The notes below the pieces were generated by a model, which saw only the letters and a program-made list of their open reading frames with translations, was not told where the DNA came from and made no database searches. This document shows, piece after piece, positions 34,927-46,421 of a stretch of 64,000 nt of DNA. The stretch spans positions 18,082,001 to 18,146,000 of the forward strand of contig JARDYH010000003.1 of assembly GCA_029215795.1 (NCBI GenBank), written 5' to 3'. The stretch's first letter is position 1. Every line of letters begins with the position of its first letter. Position numbers and translations under genes: made by a program. The stretch is from Anniella stebbinsi. Lineage: Eukaryota; Chordata; Lepidosauria; Squamata; Anniellidae.

Positions 34927-35874
34927 CTCTGGAAGTGCCCCTTCTCTTCTGGCACGCAGTGGGTGCATTTTTCTGCAACGGGCGCATTATGTTCCTTTTG
35001 CCTTCCCATCAGCTTTTTTGGCAGCCAGTTGGCATTGTCCCCCCCCCCCCCTTCGTTGGCCCTGGGAGAGAGAACCTAACTCAGGGGTGCAACGTGGAAT
35101 GGACCCTTTTCTAGTTTTGCAGGGTTCTGAGCGGCACGGAACTCTGCAGCATCCAAACAAGCCTGTAGTTAACAACGGATATTCACTTGCTGTGGGGTGA
35201 TAGTCTGAAACGGTTCTGGACGACGTGTGGTTTACCTACACTTAGGTAAACTGCAACTTTGTAGGGCTTTTTCCCCCCTGTCTAAACATGCATAGGATTG
35301 CGCCCTTAAAATGGTTTGAGGGAGAAGGCGTTGGATGCAAACGTCCCTCTTTTCACTGTGCGCCAAGGAGAGCGGAGACTTTCTTGGGGAATGCCGGGGT
35401 TGTATTTCCTCACCGCCACCAGTGGAATGTCTTTCTCTGGGTTTGAGGGAGTGGTCGGTGGTGCACAGGTAGCGGGGAAAGCCAGCTTTGAGGCCAGGCA
35501 TGCTAGCCCGAGGATGGCTTGGATTTCTTGGGTTGCATTTATTTCCTGGTGGGGATTCTAACGGTGCCAGGATCGTCGGAGGAAAAAGTTCACGCCTTCT
35601 TGAGTGGTGGGTGGACGGTTTTGCCTGTCCAGCCCTTCAACGGTGCTGCCACCTCCTCCTCACAGGAGACCAGAGTGTGAGCTGGCAAATTTCTAATCAA
35701 GGTGCTATTAAAAGTCAGCAAATAGTCAATTACTTAGTTTATGGTTATATTTTTAGCATTGGGTGGTTGCTGTTTGGTCTTCATGACTCACGTTTTCTTA
35801 CATGTTCTTTTGTTTTCATTTGGAGGCATTTACTGGACACACATTATACACACACAGTTTTGTTTATTTATTTA

Positions 35875-35925
35875 CTTGGAGAAAAGGTGGGACATTGATG
35901 TAACATGTCCCACCTTTTCTCCAAG
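35875..35925. repeat. perfect inverted repeat, 21-bp arms, 9-bp loop
   Basis: Arm 35875-35895 (begins cttggagaaaaggtggg) is the exact reverse complement of 35905-35925; the loop is tgatgtaac. The right arm runs into the SINE at 35926. Likely a fold-back copy of a SINE tail. Confidence 0.95.
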
Positions 35926-36090
35926 GAGCCCAAGGAGATTTTATCCACCAAACAACAACTCGGTGAGGTAGCTTAGGTATAGAGTCAGTCAGTGACTAGC
36001 CCAAAGTCATCCAGTGAATTTCATTGCCGAATGGGGACTTGAACCTGGATCTCCGCAGTACAACACTTTAACTACTACATTACATAGATA
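35926..36090 (-). repeat. tRNA-derived SINE
   Basis: 'aacaacaactcggtgaggtagcttag', 'gtgactagcccaaagtcatccagtg' and 'gaacctggatctccgcagta' match the SINE body read backwards. The tRNA-like head is degraded at the right end ('ctttaactactacattacatag'). Confidence 0.7.
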
Positions 36091-36439
36091 TTCTCATCAT
36101 GATTATGAAGACGGGTGGGGCATGGGAGGCTCATTCATGGTTGCCTCATGGGACCAGTCAACCTCAGGGAACAGGATGCCTGCTTTTGTCAAAACCTGCA
36201 ATGCAGTTGACTACCAGAGAGATGCCCACAGAAGTGCATATAGACAGAATGGGCTTTGGGGGTGGCCTCACTTCAGGATAATCATTGAAAATGTGGCTGG
36301 AAGGAGATACTCTACACTCTAGCATATATCTGTGATGCTCTGGTTGCTCTCCTCTTATGGATCAGTAACTAATTAAAGAACGGAAAGTAGAGAGTGGGAA
36401 TAAATAATAAATTCTCCCAATGGATGGGAGGTAATCAGT

Positions 36440-36645
36440 GGGACCAATGCCTTTCAACGTGTTCATAAATGATCTGGAATTAGGACTGAGCAGTGAGGTG
36501 GCCAAGTTTGCTGATGATACCAAATTATTTAGGGTGGTTAAAACAGAAAGGGATTGCAAAGAGCTCCAAAAGGCCACTGTGTGAACAGAATGCTGGTCCA
36601 GATGAACTCTTGATCTGATCCAGCATGGCTCTTCGTATTTGCTTG
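36440..36645 (+). mobile_element. CR1 LINE: RT fragment joined to 3' tail by internal deletion
   Basis: 'NVFINDLELGLSSEVAKFAD' followed by DTKLFRVV (bases about 36456-36540) is the reverse-transcriptase core with the F-A-D-D motif. It jumps to the LINE 3' tail 'gtgtgaacagaatgctggtccagatgaactcttgatctgatcc', so about 1 kb of pol is missing between them. Confidence 0.8.
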
Positions 36646-37047
36646 GCAGGGAGTAATGGTGGGGATGCACAGAGCTTCGTTGATTTGGTGACCAGGCTAC
36701 AATGCTGATGTGCCATTTTTTGTTGTTTATACTCCACCTTTTTCAGCCTTAAAAGCCACTGTTTTGCTTAACTCTAACTTCTCTTACCTGAATGGCTGCT
36801 GCAATGGGGTTAGCTAAGTAAGGCAGCTGTGCTCTCTTTGTTTCTTCTGCAATGGCAAAATCGCAGTTGACAGCCAGTTAAGGACTAGTGTCTTTTATGA
36901 GCTCCCCATAGAGGCGAGGAGGATGTACTGACTCATAAAGCCAATTTGACCAAACAATAGGAAGGCAGAAGTGTGTGTGTATGTGCGCGTGCAGAGGGAG
37001 AATTTGAATCTTGGAAGGATACCATGGATGTAGTGCATCTCTTGGAC

Positions 37048-37161
37048 CAGAGCTACACCAAGCAGGATATAACGCTTTGAAAACAGTTTGAAAACTATAT
37101 GGAGTGTGTCATGGGCCCCAGCAGTGGTCAATACCGTTTTAATGCAGTAGTGTAGATCCTG
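37048..37161. mobile_element. MITE of the caggatctacactactg family (inverted)
   Basis: Begins cagagctacaccaagcagg and ends gtagtgtagatcctg. It is the reverse complement of the family member at 32530-32643. Confidence 0.75.
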
Positions 37162-38399
37162 CCTTGGTGTTCTGCATACGGGCATATCTTTCACCCTCCC
37201 CCCAAAATACTTTACACTCCATGCTAGGCCACCTTATATCAGGAATGAGTTGGGGCCCATCAGGTTTTACTCCCCCCTCAATAATGTTCTTAAATACAGT
37301 GCGGTACTTTCTCTATAGGGGTGCAACTATTCACTCCCTTTATATAGGATAAATTAAAAGGTGATAATATGGTAGGAACTGGCATTTCTATGTAGAAGCC
37401 TGTCGAGTTTGATAGGAGGAATGGAGTGCCAAACAATGTACACACAGGCCCTTTAGGCATAACTCAGGTTGCATGTATAGTGCTTGCAAGGGTTATTACT
37501 TTGAAGCATAGAACATCTTAGATTGCTCACTTTTCAGAGTGTGACATAAGATCAAACACATCAAGAAAGTTGCAGAGTAGGAAGTGTATGTGTTTGTTGT
37601 ATGCATGTGGATTTGGAGACTTGTTTCATAGAAGCCTGGAATATATACAGAAATACACATTTTTGTGGTTGGCCTGTTGTGAGACATTCCTTTGCTTCAT
37701 TTGGGGCACATGAACTATCTTCTCCAACATATCAGACTCTGGGGAAACCTGTTGTTTTAAAGCAGAAGTCAGTTTTGTACATTGTTAATTGGCCGACCCT
37801 GATCAGTCACAAAACCACTTTCTCCCCTCCAATAAGCATGCAGGCACTTGAAAGCAAAAACAAAGCAGACAGCCTAATCTGACACATGGATGGGAGCTGG
37901 TGAGTATTGAATCTGGAGGCTCTAGGTTTCATTGTAAGAGCAAAGGTGAAGAAAGGACAGAAAAGCCCATACCTGCTCCTGTTTGAAGGTAGTGACCTAC
38001 TTTTCTAAGTATGTTGGTAGTGGATCTAACTTTTGCCTTTGATTAAATTAAAATGAGAATATTCTCATTATTAACAAGAATTTAAGCAGGCATTTTTGCC
38101 ACTGACCCGATGGTTTGGTTGGTGAAGCCTCAATTATATTTTCCTTTTGCCATTCTAGTTGGAGGTGTCTGTTCTTTGCAAGATGCTTCATCTTGTCTAC
38201 TGAGCCAGGATTTGTTTGGGTGTGAGAATTGAAATGTTTGGTATTCTGCGCATGTGCTATGGATCTCTATTGTACTCAAAATATTAAAAATTCTCTTGTG
38301 GGATAATTCAGATAGAGACAAATATTAGTTTGGAATATTGAGGGTTGCTTTTACCATCTTCATTTGTTAGTCACGGCTACTTTGAGTTTGTTGTAACAA

Positions 38400-38625
38400 A
38401 TGAATAAATATTTATATCCTCTTTTCTTCCAAGGAGCCCCAAGACACCATACATAGTCCACCTCGTTTCCATTTTATCCTCACAACAACCCTGTGAGGTG
38501 GGTTAGGTTGAGAGTCAATGACTGGCTCAAAGTCACCCAACGAGCTTCATGACGGATTGGGGAGTAGAAGCCAGATGTCCCAAGCCTCAGTCCAACACAA
38601 TAACCATTACACCACACTGGCTCTC
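38400..38625 (-). repeat. tRNA-derived SINE, near complete
   Basis: On the minus strand it starts gagccagtgtggtgtaatgg (A box) and continues through a tRNA-like region to 'gactttgagccagtcattg', 'cacagggttgttgtgagg', 'ccaaggagc'-type body and an AT-rich tail. This is the best copy of the family in the window. Confidence 0.85.
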
Positions 38626-39284
38626 CAGTGTGTATCTGTTTATGATTTCCATGGGGAGGGAGTGGCTTCAAAATCTTGATTTCTAAATATTCTATATTAG
38701 TATATACTATTTTGTTGAGGTCTCCAGACAGTTCTTCTTTCTGTCTAGTGTTTGTACCCTTTTTCCAGTTTTTTCCTGTTTATTTCTGTGCAGCTGGCAA
38801 CTATCTTCTGAGGTAAAAAAAATTGGCACCATATAAGCTTTTGGAGAGCTGTCTACCTCAGGCTGTCCATGAACTGGCATGCTTGTGCAAACACTAGCCT
38901 GCACAGTCTGTGGAACCTGCTGCTGTGGATATCCTTAGAAATGTTAACTATTTGGGAATTTTGAAACCATTGACAAACAACCCCCAATGTCCGTCCCCCC
39001 CAGAGAGGAAAACAGGAAATCATACAATATTTACTTTCTCATCAAACCTAATTAACAACATAAAATGCATCATTTATAATTTAGCATATAAAATAGTACT
39101 ATTTGACATATTTATAAAATTTACTCAGCAATTTTATTTAAGTATTTTTAGGTCGCCTCTTAGGGTAAAAGCCCTCCCCAGGCTTTGCATGTTTACTTAG
39201 AAGTAAGACCCGCTGTGTTTAGTGGAACTTACTCCTGGGTAAGTGCACACAGAATTACAACCTCAAAAATATAAATGCCTAAAG

Positions 39285-39420
39285 GTGCAATCCTATGTAT
39301 GTTTAGACAGAAAAAAGGCCTACAACTCCCAGCAGGCCCCAACCAACCATGCTGGCTGGGGAATGCTGAGAATTGTAGGATTTTCTTTTGGTCTAAACAT
39401 ACATAGAATTGCACCCTAAG
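39285..39420. mobile_element. palindromic MITE with aggtgcaatcctatg-type ends
   Basis: Left 'aggtgcaatcctatgtatg' and 'gtttagacagaaaaaaggcc' pair with right 'ggtctaaacatacatagaat' and 'tgcaccctaag'. The middle has 'ctacaactcccagca' and 'tgctgagaattgtagga'. Fragments of the same end occur near 35285, 46635 and 48430. Confidence 0.8.
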
Positions 39421-40995
39421 TGTTTTCAACAGTTATAATATCAACGACAACCAGAATATCTGGATATCAGTTAAACTTTATAACTTTGAAAGCATTGAAC
39501 TTTTCAATAGTGTATATATTATGGTGTTCTAATGCTGATGTGCCGAATGTCTACACTAAAAAAAGTCTTCATGCTACTCATTTGGAGTGAGTAAAACATT
39601 GTCTTAAAAAGCATTTCCTTCATTTCAAAACAGGTTTGTTTGTTTTTTGGTGTTCCACTAAATTTCTGCTGGTAGTTGTTCGAAAACTGAGGAGAGGAAA
39701 CCTTGGGGAAGGGGAGAAGCCCCCCCAATGAATTTTCAATCCACCCCCACTCCCCAGGCCTTAACCTCTCTTATCTTTAATTGTATGGCCCACTTTATGA
39801 GCAGTTATTTTGCACAGTCTAAAGTTAATCACTCCCATCTCCAAAATGGCACCATGAATTATTTTTCATATGGTTGTATTCTTATTATATACTGCTGTAA
39901 ACAAATCTGTTCTCAGAGGCTTATAAAATACAAAAAGAGCAAAAATATAACAGCTCTGCTGTCTTGGATGTTCCTCTTAAAGTTTTAGTATCACTCCCTC
40001 TTGTTTTAATTATTATTGTTTCATATTTTAATTGAATATGTAACTTTAGTATTTTGTTGAATTATTTTTACTGTAAGGGGTCTTGACTTTTTCTGTAACT
40101 TTAATAGAATAGAAAAGTAAGGTATAGCCTGACAAAAACCACACATGGTGAAATGATATGTATGCAACAATAGAATAAGAGGAAGCCTTAAGGTGCCCAA
40201 AATCTTCAACATCAGATAAGCATGAAAGCATTGTATTGTAATATAGTTGCTATCATGAAGATCTCTTAGACTCCCTTGTGCCTTGAAGCAAGAAGCTAAT
40301 CTTTTGCATTTGTATTTTGCATTTGCAAATGCATTTTGCATTTGTATTGAAGAGCACTGATAACAGTTGGGGAGCACATTGCATTTTGTATATACTGCGG
40401 TGCTAGTGTTATTTCCCACTTTTTATTCCATATTAGTCAAAATACTGCAACAGATGTCTTTGTGTGTATAAATATGCAAGAGGGATATAGCGTTACCATG
40501 ACGAGGTGTAGATCTGGTTTCACTTTTGCTTCCAGGTGTGCTTCTCCTGGTGTGGAGGAGTTGAATGAGAGAGTGTGATGCTGATAAATTACTCCCTTAA
40601 CAAACCTGACTTTTGCTACCTGAGTCATTTTTAGCTTATTGACTTGAACATATGTTTCATTTTGGCTGTGATGATGAGTATTGTTTTAATACACTGCCAT
40701 TCTACAGTGTATTAATTTAGAAGAACGCTCTGTTTAAATTATTTTGATTTGATTTGATTTACAACATTTATTAGCTGCTCTTCAGCCATGGTTATAAAAG
40801 TACAGTAAATTTGAATGACAGGTCAGGCAGAATAAATATCTAGTATAAAACAAAAAAAGCAGTAACCAGACTGGAACTTAAAATTTCCAAGTAAATGAGT
40901 TCAGGCTCTGAATACATTTGTGTATTTTATCCAATCTTTCTATTCTGCATTTAAAAAAAAACTTTTAAAGCAGTTAAAATTGAAGGCAGTTAACA

Positions 40996-41233
40996 GCAAT
41001 TATTTATTTATTATTATTATTATTATTTCATTTCTATCTGGCCTTTTTTCCTCCAAGGCAGCATGCATAATCTTCTCCATTTTATCCTCACAACAACCCT
41101 GTGAGGTAGGTTGAGCTGAGAGTCTGTGACTGGCCCAAAGTCACCCAGTGGGTTCCCATGGCCGAGTGGGGACTAGAACCCAGATCTCCTGATTTCCAGT
41201 CCAGCACTTTAGCTGCTTACACCACATTGGCTA
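40996..41233 (-). repeat. tRNA-derived SINE with (ATT)n tail
   Basis: 'ttatcctcacaacaaccctg', 'gtgactggcccaaagtcacc' and 'tacaccacattggct' identify the family. The (ATT)n tract at 41005-41028 is its 3' tail, as it lies on the minus-strand downstream side. Confidence 0.85.
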
Positions 41234-41944
41234 TAAATAAGAACTACAATAACAAAGATAACAAAACAAAAGCCAAAGCAAGCAATAAGTTCTCATCATT
41301 AAAATCAGGAGAAAGAGTAAGGAAAGATTAGAGACTGCAGCAGCATCCAATTCAGGCTGATTCAGACCCCCCCCCCCCCAAACATTCTTAACAGGAAGGT
41401 TTCACAGAGCACTGGAAAGCCAGGAGAGGAGAGCGGCCTAGCATGTTTCTTGAGAAAGGTAGAGTTCGAAGGAGTTATTGCTCCCAGGATCCGAGAAGGC
41501 ACTGCCTGTGTTCTCACTCACCTTATGTCAGGTGGTGAACCAAGCAGTCTCGTATCAGCAGGGGGTAATCCCTATAAGAGTATCTGCTGAAATTCAGCTC
41601 CAGATAACCCAAATCCAGCATAAGTTAAATATCCATAAATTACAGTATGGCATAATTCTGCAAATGTGTGCTTTGTGCCCTTAAAATAAACAACCCTATA
41701 AAGTCAGTTGATGTTTTATGCCCACATTTCAGGTGAGGATGTTGAGGCCAGCAGAGTATCACTTCCTCAAAGCCACCAGGGAATTGATGGTTGTGGGGAG
41801 ATTTGAACAAGAGAATTCCCAGCTCACTACATTCTTTTAAGCCTGCTTAGAGTAAGGTTTGTGTTATAATTTTATCTTATTTTACTGTTAAAACTGAATT
41901 CTCCCAAATGATTCCTTACTTGAGGGCTCATTACAAATTTAAAC

Positions 41945-42147
41945 TTTTTATTTATTAATGTGTTACATTTTAATCTCACCTTCCTCCAATGAGCTAAAGA
42001 ACATCATGCACAGAGCTCCCTATCCCCATTTTATTGTCACAATCGGCAGGTTAGGCTGGGAAACAGTGATCTTCATGGCCTACTCAAATTTGAACCCAAA
42101 TACCTCCTGCTCTAGTCCACTACTCTAACCACCACACTGGCTGGCTG
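41945..42147 (-). repeat. tRNA-derived SINE, diverged
   Basis: 'cccattttattgtcacaatc', 'gtgatcttcatggcctactc' and 'taaccaccacactggct' match the minus-strand SINE consensus read from the copies at 38400 and 40996. Confidence 0.75.
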
Positions 42148-42794
42148 TGAAATCTGTATATCTACATGACAAAGTCATTTCAACTTTGTACTCAACTTTG
42201 TACTGGTTTTTCATAACTTTACCCCCCAAATTAAATAAATATGGGAATGTGTTATTTGGTGAGGGTGCCGTCTGTTGAAGAATGGAAATGACTCTTGAAT
42301 CAAGAAAGTCGCAGTCTTACTTTCTTAGCAGCAGTGTGTAGGTGTAGGTATCAGGGTAATTTCTTTAAGCATGGGTTTCACTGACAATTACCCAGTGTTA
42401 AAAACAGAGTATTTGAGAAAGACTGGATATCAAGTTCACAATAAACTGAAGTCTGGTTGGGATCAAAGGGAGTAGAACTGATAATCTCCCTAAACCCATT
42501 ACCACCTAGGGGATCTTCTCTACCTTCCACCCTCTCAGCTATATGTGAAGCCTTTTGGGGATTTTATTATATTTAGCAGTATATAAATAAACTGACTAAT
42601 TTCCTACTACCATTGCCATAATTGTCATTCCATGCTCCCTCCCACTTAACCTTAGTATTCCAAACTCCCACTCATCTGTTTCCCTCCAAACATAAATTGC
42701 AAGCATGGTCCATTACACCACCCTCTCCCCTAGAGGAATATGTCCCCACGTTCTAATACACAACAAGCTTATTTCAGCTTTGTACCGTTTTGTT

Positions 42795-42970
42795 ATAAGA
42801 ATATAAGAGCTGTGCTGGATCGGATCTCACAAACATTGGGTCTAGAATTCTGTTTCCACAGTGGCCAACCAGACGTCTATAGGAAGCCCACAAGCAGGAC
42901 ATGGGGGAAATAGCACTTTTCCGCTTGTGTTGACAGGTAACTGATGTTCAGAAACATACTGCCTCTGATA
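42795..42970 (-). mobile_element. CR1-type LINE 3' tail
   Basis: 'ataagagctgtgctggatcg', 'ctgtttccacagtggccaac', 'agcccacaagcaggacatgg' and 'catactgcctctgat' match the LINE tail at 43505 and, in the other orientation, 33600-33730. Confidence 0.7.
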
Positions 42971-43504
42971 TTTTTAAATGTTATTTTATTTACTACATTT
43001 CTATACCTCGCAATAGCTAAAGAGCAATGAATTTGAGGCGCACTTTATGAAGCCCTTGCATTGGTCTTTGCGTGCTTTACAGTTACTTCCTTGCCAGAGG
43101 AATGTTGTTCTCCTGAAGCTTGTTCATGGTGTTGGGTATGTTTCTTGCTGCTGATCCAATTCCTGGATACCTCCGATCCTGCCACTATCCAGTGCCTCAG
43201 TGCTTGAACGGTTATTTGTCATCCCTATTGCACCTCCATAGCCTTTCACTAGCGTGTTCCCTTGTTCATGGACTTGATTTAGTGTCCTAGCAGAGAATGG
43301 ACAATTTGTTTTTCATGTCACAAACCTGTTCAGAGCAGAACCTTTGGTATGCAGCAGGATGCATACCAATGGTAAAGAGTACACATCTCTTATGTTAACA
43401 TGATCAAAGCTTATAAACGGCAATAGAATTAGTTACACAAGTGATTCCAGGTACTCTAGGCCTGGGCAGCATCCAAGTCAACAGAAGTGATAATGTAAAT
43501 TATG

Positions 43505-43745
43505 TTAAGAACATAAGAAGTGCCATGCTGGATCAGACCAAGGGTCCATCTAGTCCAGCATTCTGTTCACACAGTGGGCAACCAGCTGTCGGCCAGGGAC
43601 CAACAAAGCAGGACATGATGCAACAGCACCCTCCCACCCATGTTTAATACAGGATCTCTGAACCATAGAGTCTGTGATTAACATGCACAGTTCAGGGTGC
43701 AGATTGGGACCTCCCTGTCCTAGCACATCATGCCAACCATGCCTG
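43505..43745 (-). mobile_element. CR1-type LINE 3' tail
   Basis: 'gaacataagaagtgccatgc', 'ggatcagaccaagggtcc', 'ttctgttcacacagtgggc' and 'caacagcaccctcccaccc' give a well-preserved copy. The 'aagaacataag' start is the tail end of the LINE. Confidence 0.75.
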
Positions 43746-43876
43746 GAGCAGCGCACAGAGTGGCCATTCCCTAGCTATGGCACTAAAGCTTGTTTCACTT
43801 AAGATTTATTTGTTTTGGACCCCTGCCTATCTACCAGGAAATCTGGCTCAAGGCAGCTATATGGTTAAAGTATAAC

Positions 43877-44599
43877 CAGGGTGGATTTGATTTAAATCAC
43901 AATTTAAATCACTACTCAGAAATACTTGATTTAATCATGTGACTCCCCCCCCCCCCAAAAAAAAGTGCACTGTTCCTCGCTATAAGCTTAATACATATTT
44001 TACACAACTGAGAGTTACCAAAGACTCATTCTTGGTGGTATAATCTTAATATTTACAAGCAGATGCAGGTTTCATTTTTAGCTTCTTGTGCAGATCTATT
44101 TCACTTCCAACAATCTATTCATTTAATTTTTTGAAACTTAGCACTTAAGAGGTAAGGGGTTGATTCTGTGTACATAGATTTGCAAAGGAACAATGGGATT
44201 GTGATCTCTGCAGACACAAATTCACAGTTTTGAGAACTGTAAAACCAAACATCTGTGATAATATCTTCTAGATAGAAAAATTGCCCAACACTCTTATAGA
44301 AACCTCTGGAAGAGCATGACATTGTGAATGGATTAATGGAATTCATTTACCAAAAAATTTAAACATTGCATGAATATATAGCCTCATGCTACATAATTAA
44401 AAACTAATCCTTATTTCATGATGAATAATCTTTGGACTATAATGTATCTTAAATAGAAAACTATTTTTAGATAGATTTTTCCTCAAAAAGCATTTTATTA
44501 AAAAAATCTGAATTACATTCTAAAAATCTAATTTAAATTTTAAAAATCCAATTTTTTAAAATTATTTTTTAAAAAAATCATTGATTTTTATCCACCCTG
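43877..44599. mobile_element. 723-bp hAT-like transposon with perfect 8-bp TSD
   Basis: The ends cagggtggat and atccaccctg are perfect 10-bp inverted repeats. Both flanks are agtataac (43869-43876 and 44600-44607), an exact 8-bp target-site duplication. The subterminal DNA is rich in gatttaaatca-type words and in A/T. A minus-strand frame at 44119-44346 (75 codons, contains QNCEFVSAEITIPLFL) is open, but I recognise no transposase motif in it. Non-autonomous, origin unknown. Confidence 0.9.
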
Positions 44600-44814
44600 A
44601 GTATAACCAAAGATAAATGGTTAAAATGAGAAAAGTTTTAAAACAGGAGTACACTCTCATCACTCTTCTGCCAGTTGGGGGATATTGCTTATTGGGATCG
44701 ATATAAAAATATTTTTAGTATGGGTCAATGGCTAAGTATGCCAAGTTTCATAATTTTATCCCAATGTGTATACAATGTTAGGCTTAACTATTTCATTACA
44801 AGTGATTTCCATTT

Positions 44815-45365
44815 ATTTATTTAAAGCATTTCTTGGTTGCTTTTCAGGGCAGAAGCCCTCCTCACAAGGGGACTTGAAACAATAAAATACCTTCAAAACA
44901 GTTAAAGTATTAAAAGCAATAAAAACATGAACACAATGAAATAGCAATAAAACAATAAAAGCCAGCAATAAAACCAGCACAACAACAGTGGCAGTAGCAG
45001 CAACAACACTAGTCAAATCATGAGAAGGCCACAGTAAAATAATACGTTTTTAAGGCCTTTAAAGCCTGCAATGACGGAGCAAGGCAGACCTCCAACTGGA
45101 GCTTGTTCCAAACGTGTGGGGCTACTGCAGAGAAGGCCCTCTCCAGTGTGATCACCCACCTAATTGCTCTCACAGGTGGGCAGGTGAGAAGGGCCTCTCT
45201 TTCTGATCTTAAAAGGGCAGGCAGGCTGATATGAGTGAAGGCGGTCCATTCAAGTAACTTGGTCTCAAACCGATTAAGGCTTTAAAGGTCAAAAACAGCA
45301 CTTTGAATTGGGCTCGGAAACACAGTGGTAACGAGCGCAGGTGGCGCTATCCAAGATTGTGCAGA
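44815..45365 (-). mobile_element. L2-like LINE 3' region with A-rich stretch
   Basis: The A-rich 'caataaaacaataaaagcc' stretch is followed by 'gagaaggccctctccagtgtg', 'agggcctctctttctgatct' and 'gattaaggctttaaaggtc'. This arrangement matches a LINE 3' region common in reptiles, read here on the minus strand. No intact frame. Confidence 0.6.
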
Positions 45366-45912
45366 ATAAGAGCTTGAGCCGCAGACCAATACTTTCCTGT
45401 GGTTGGATTTCCCCCCCTCAGCTTAAAACAATTTATTTTGATCACTCCTGGTGATTTCCTACTTCTCTGGGGTTTCCCCTGTGAAGATCATTGGTGAGAG
45501 TCTGTGTTTCCTAATACTTACTTTCGGTCTTTATGATTGATCTTGGCTCAGCTATGCTTAAACTACTCTGGCAAGGGGCAGCAAGACGTACAGAAGAGAG
45601 AGGGTAGGGCAAACATTTCAGTGTTTTCCCTTTTGAGGACATTCTATTTATCCTTTTTTTAAAAAAAGGAAAAAGTGAGTTTTCTGTTCCTCTAAAGACA
45701 AAAGGGTGAGTGGAAAAAGAAAACAATTGAGTAGAGATTTATCCTCAGTAAATACCACTGCATAAAACTATTATTGTTGGTCTGACAAATCTATTTTTGA
45801 ATATGAGTCAGAGCGATGTAACTGTAAAAAAGGCAAGCGGATGTTTGGGTTGCATCAATAGAAGTATAATAGATTTTTTAAATTTAAATCGGGTTTTGGG
45901 GGGGTTGGTTTA

Positions 45913-46160
45913 GCTTTGAGAAAAGAAGACGATGGGGTGATATGATAGCACTTTTCAGGTGCCTATAGGGTTATCACACAGAAGAGGGCCGTAACCTGTT
46001 CTCTATCCAACACTGTACAATTTGAAATAATGAGCTTAAGTTACAGGAAGGCAGATTTTGGTTGAACATTAGGAAAAACATCCTAATAGTCAGAGCTGCC
46101 AGACAATGCAACCAATTGCCTAGTAGATACTGGATAGCCATCTGTTAGGGGTGCTTTAAA
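45913..46160 (+). mobile_element. CR1 LINE pol C-terminal fragment
   Basis: 'ggggtgatatgatagcactt', 'cacacagaagagggcc', 'gcttaagttacaggaaggca' and 'aacattaggaaaaacatcct' match the CR1 copy at 61710-62125. Degenerate. Confidence 0.8.
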
Positions 46161-46250
46161 CTAGGGCTGTGCAAGATTTGGCCTCGGCTTCGGATGTCTG
46201 AGACTTTGGCGGTCCTTTCACACAGTAGCCGCCAGGTCCTGCACAGCACT
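46161..46250. mobile_element. short MITE, ctagggctgtgca ends
   Basis: Left ctagggctgtgca and right tgcacagcact form inverted ends around a 65-bp GC-rich core ('ggcctcggcttcggatg'). It directly abuts the next element. Confidence 0.6.
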
Positions 46251-46421
46251 AGAGATGTGAGCCCGGAAAAAAACTGGAAAAATTTGGAAAAAAAGGTTTT
46301 TCCTGTTTTCCAAACATTTCTGTTTTTTCCAGGAAAAAAATGGAAATTTTCAGAAAAAAAAGGAAAAAAACCATTTTCCCCCCTAATTTTTCTGGGTTTT
46401 TCTCCAGGCCTACACGTCTCT
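46251..46421. mobile_element. A/T-run MITE, agagatgtg ends
   Basis: Ends agagatgtg and cacgtctct are inverted. The flanks agcact (46245-46250 and 46422-46427) repeat. The interior is alternating runs of A and T ('tggaaaaatttgg', 'ggaaattttcag') that also create spurious Phe/Lys-rich frames. Confidence 0.75.
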
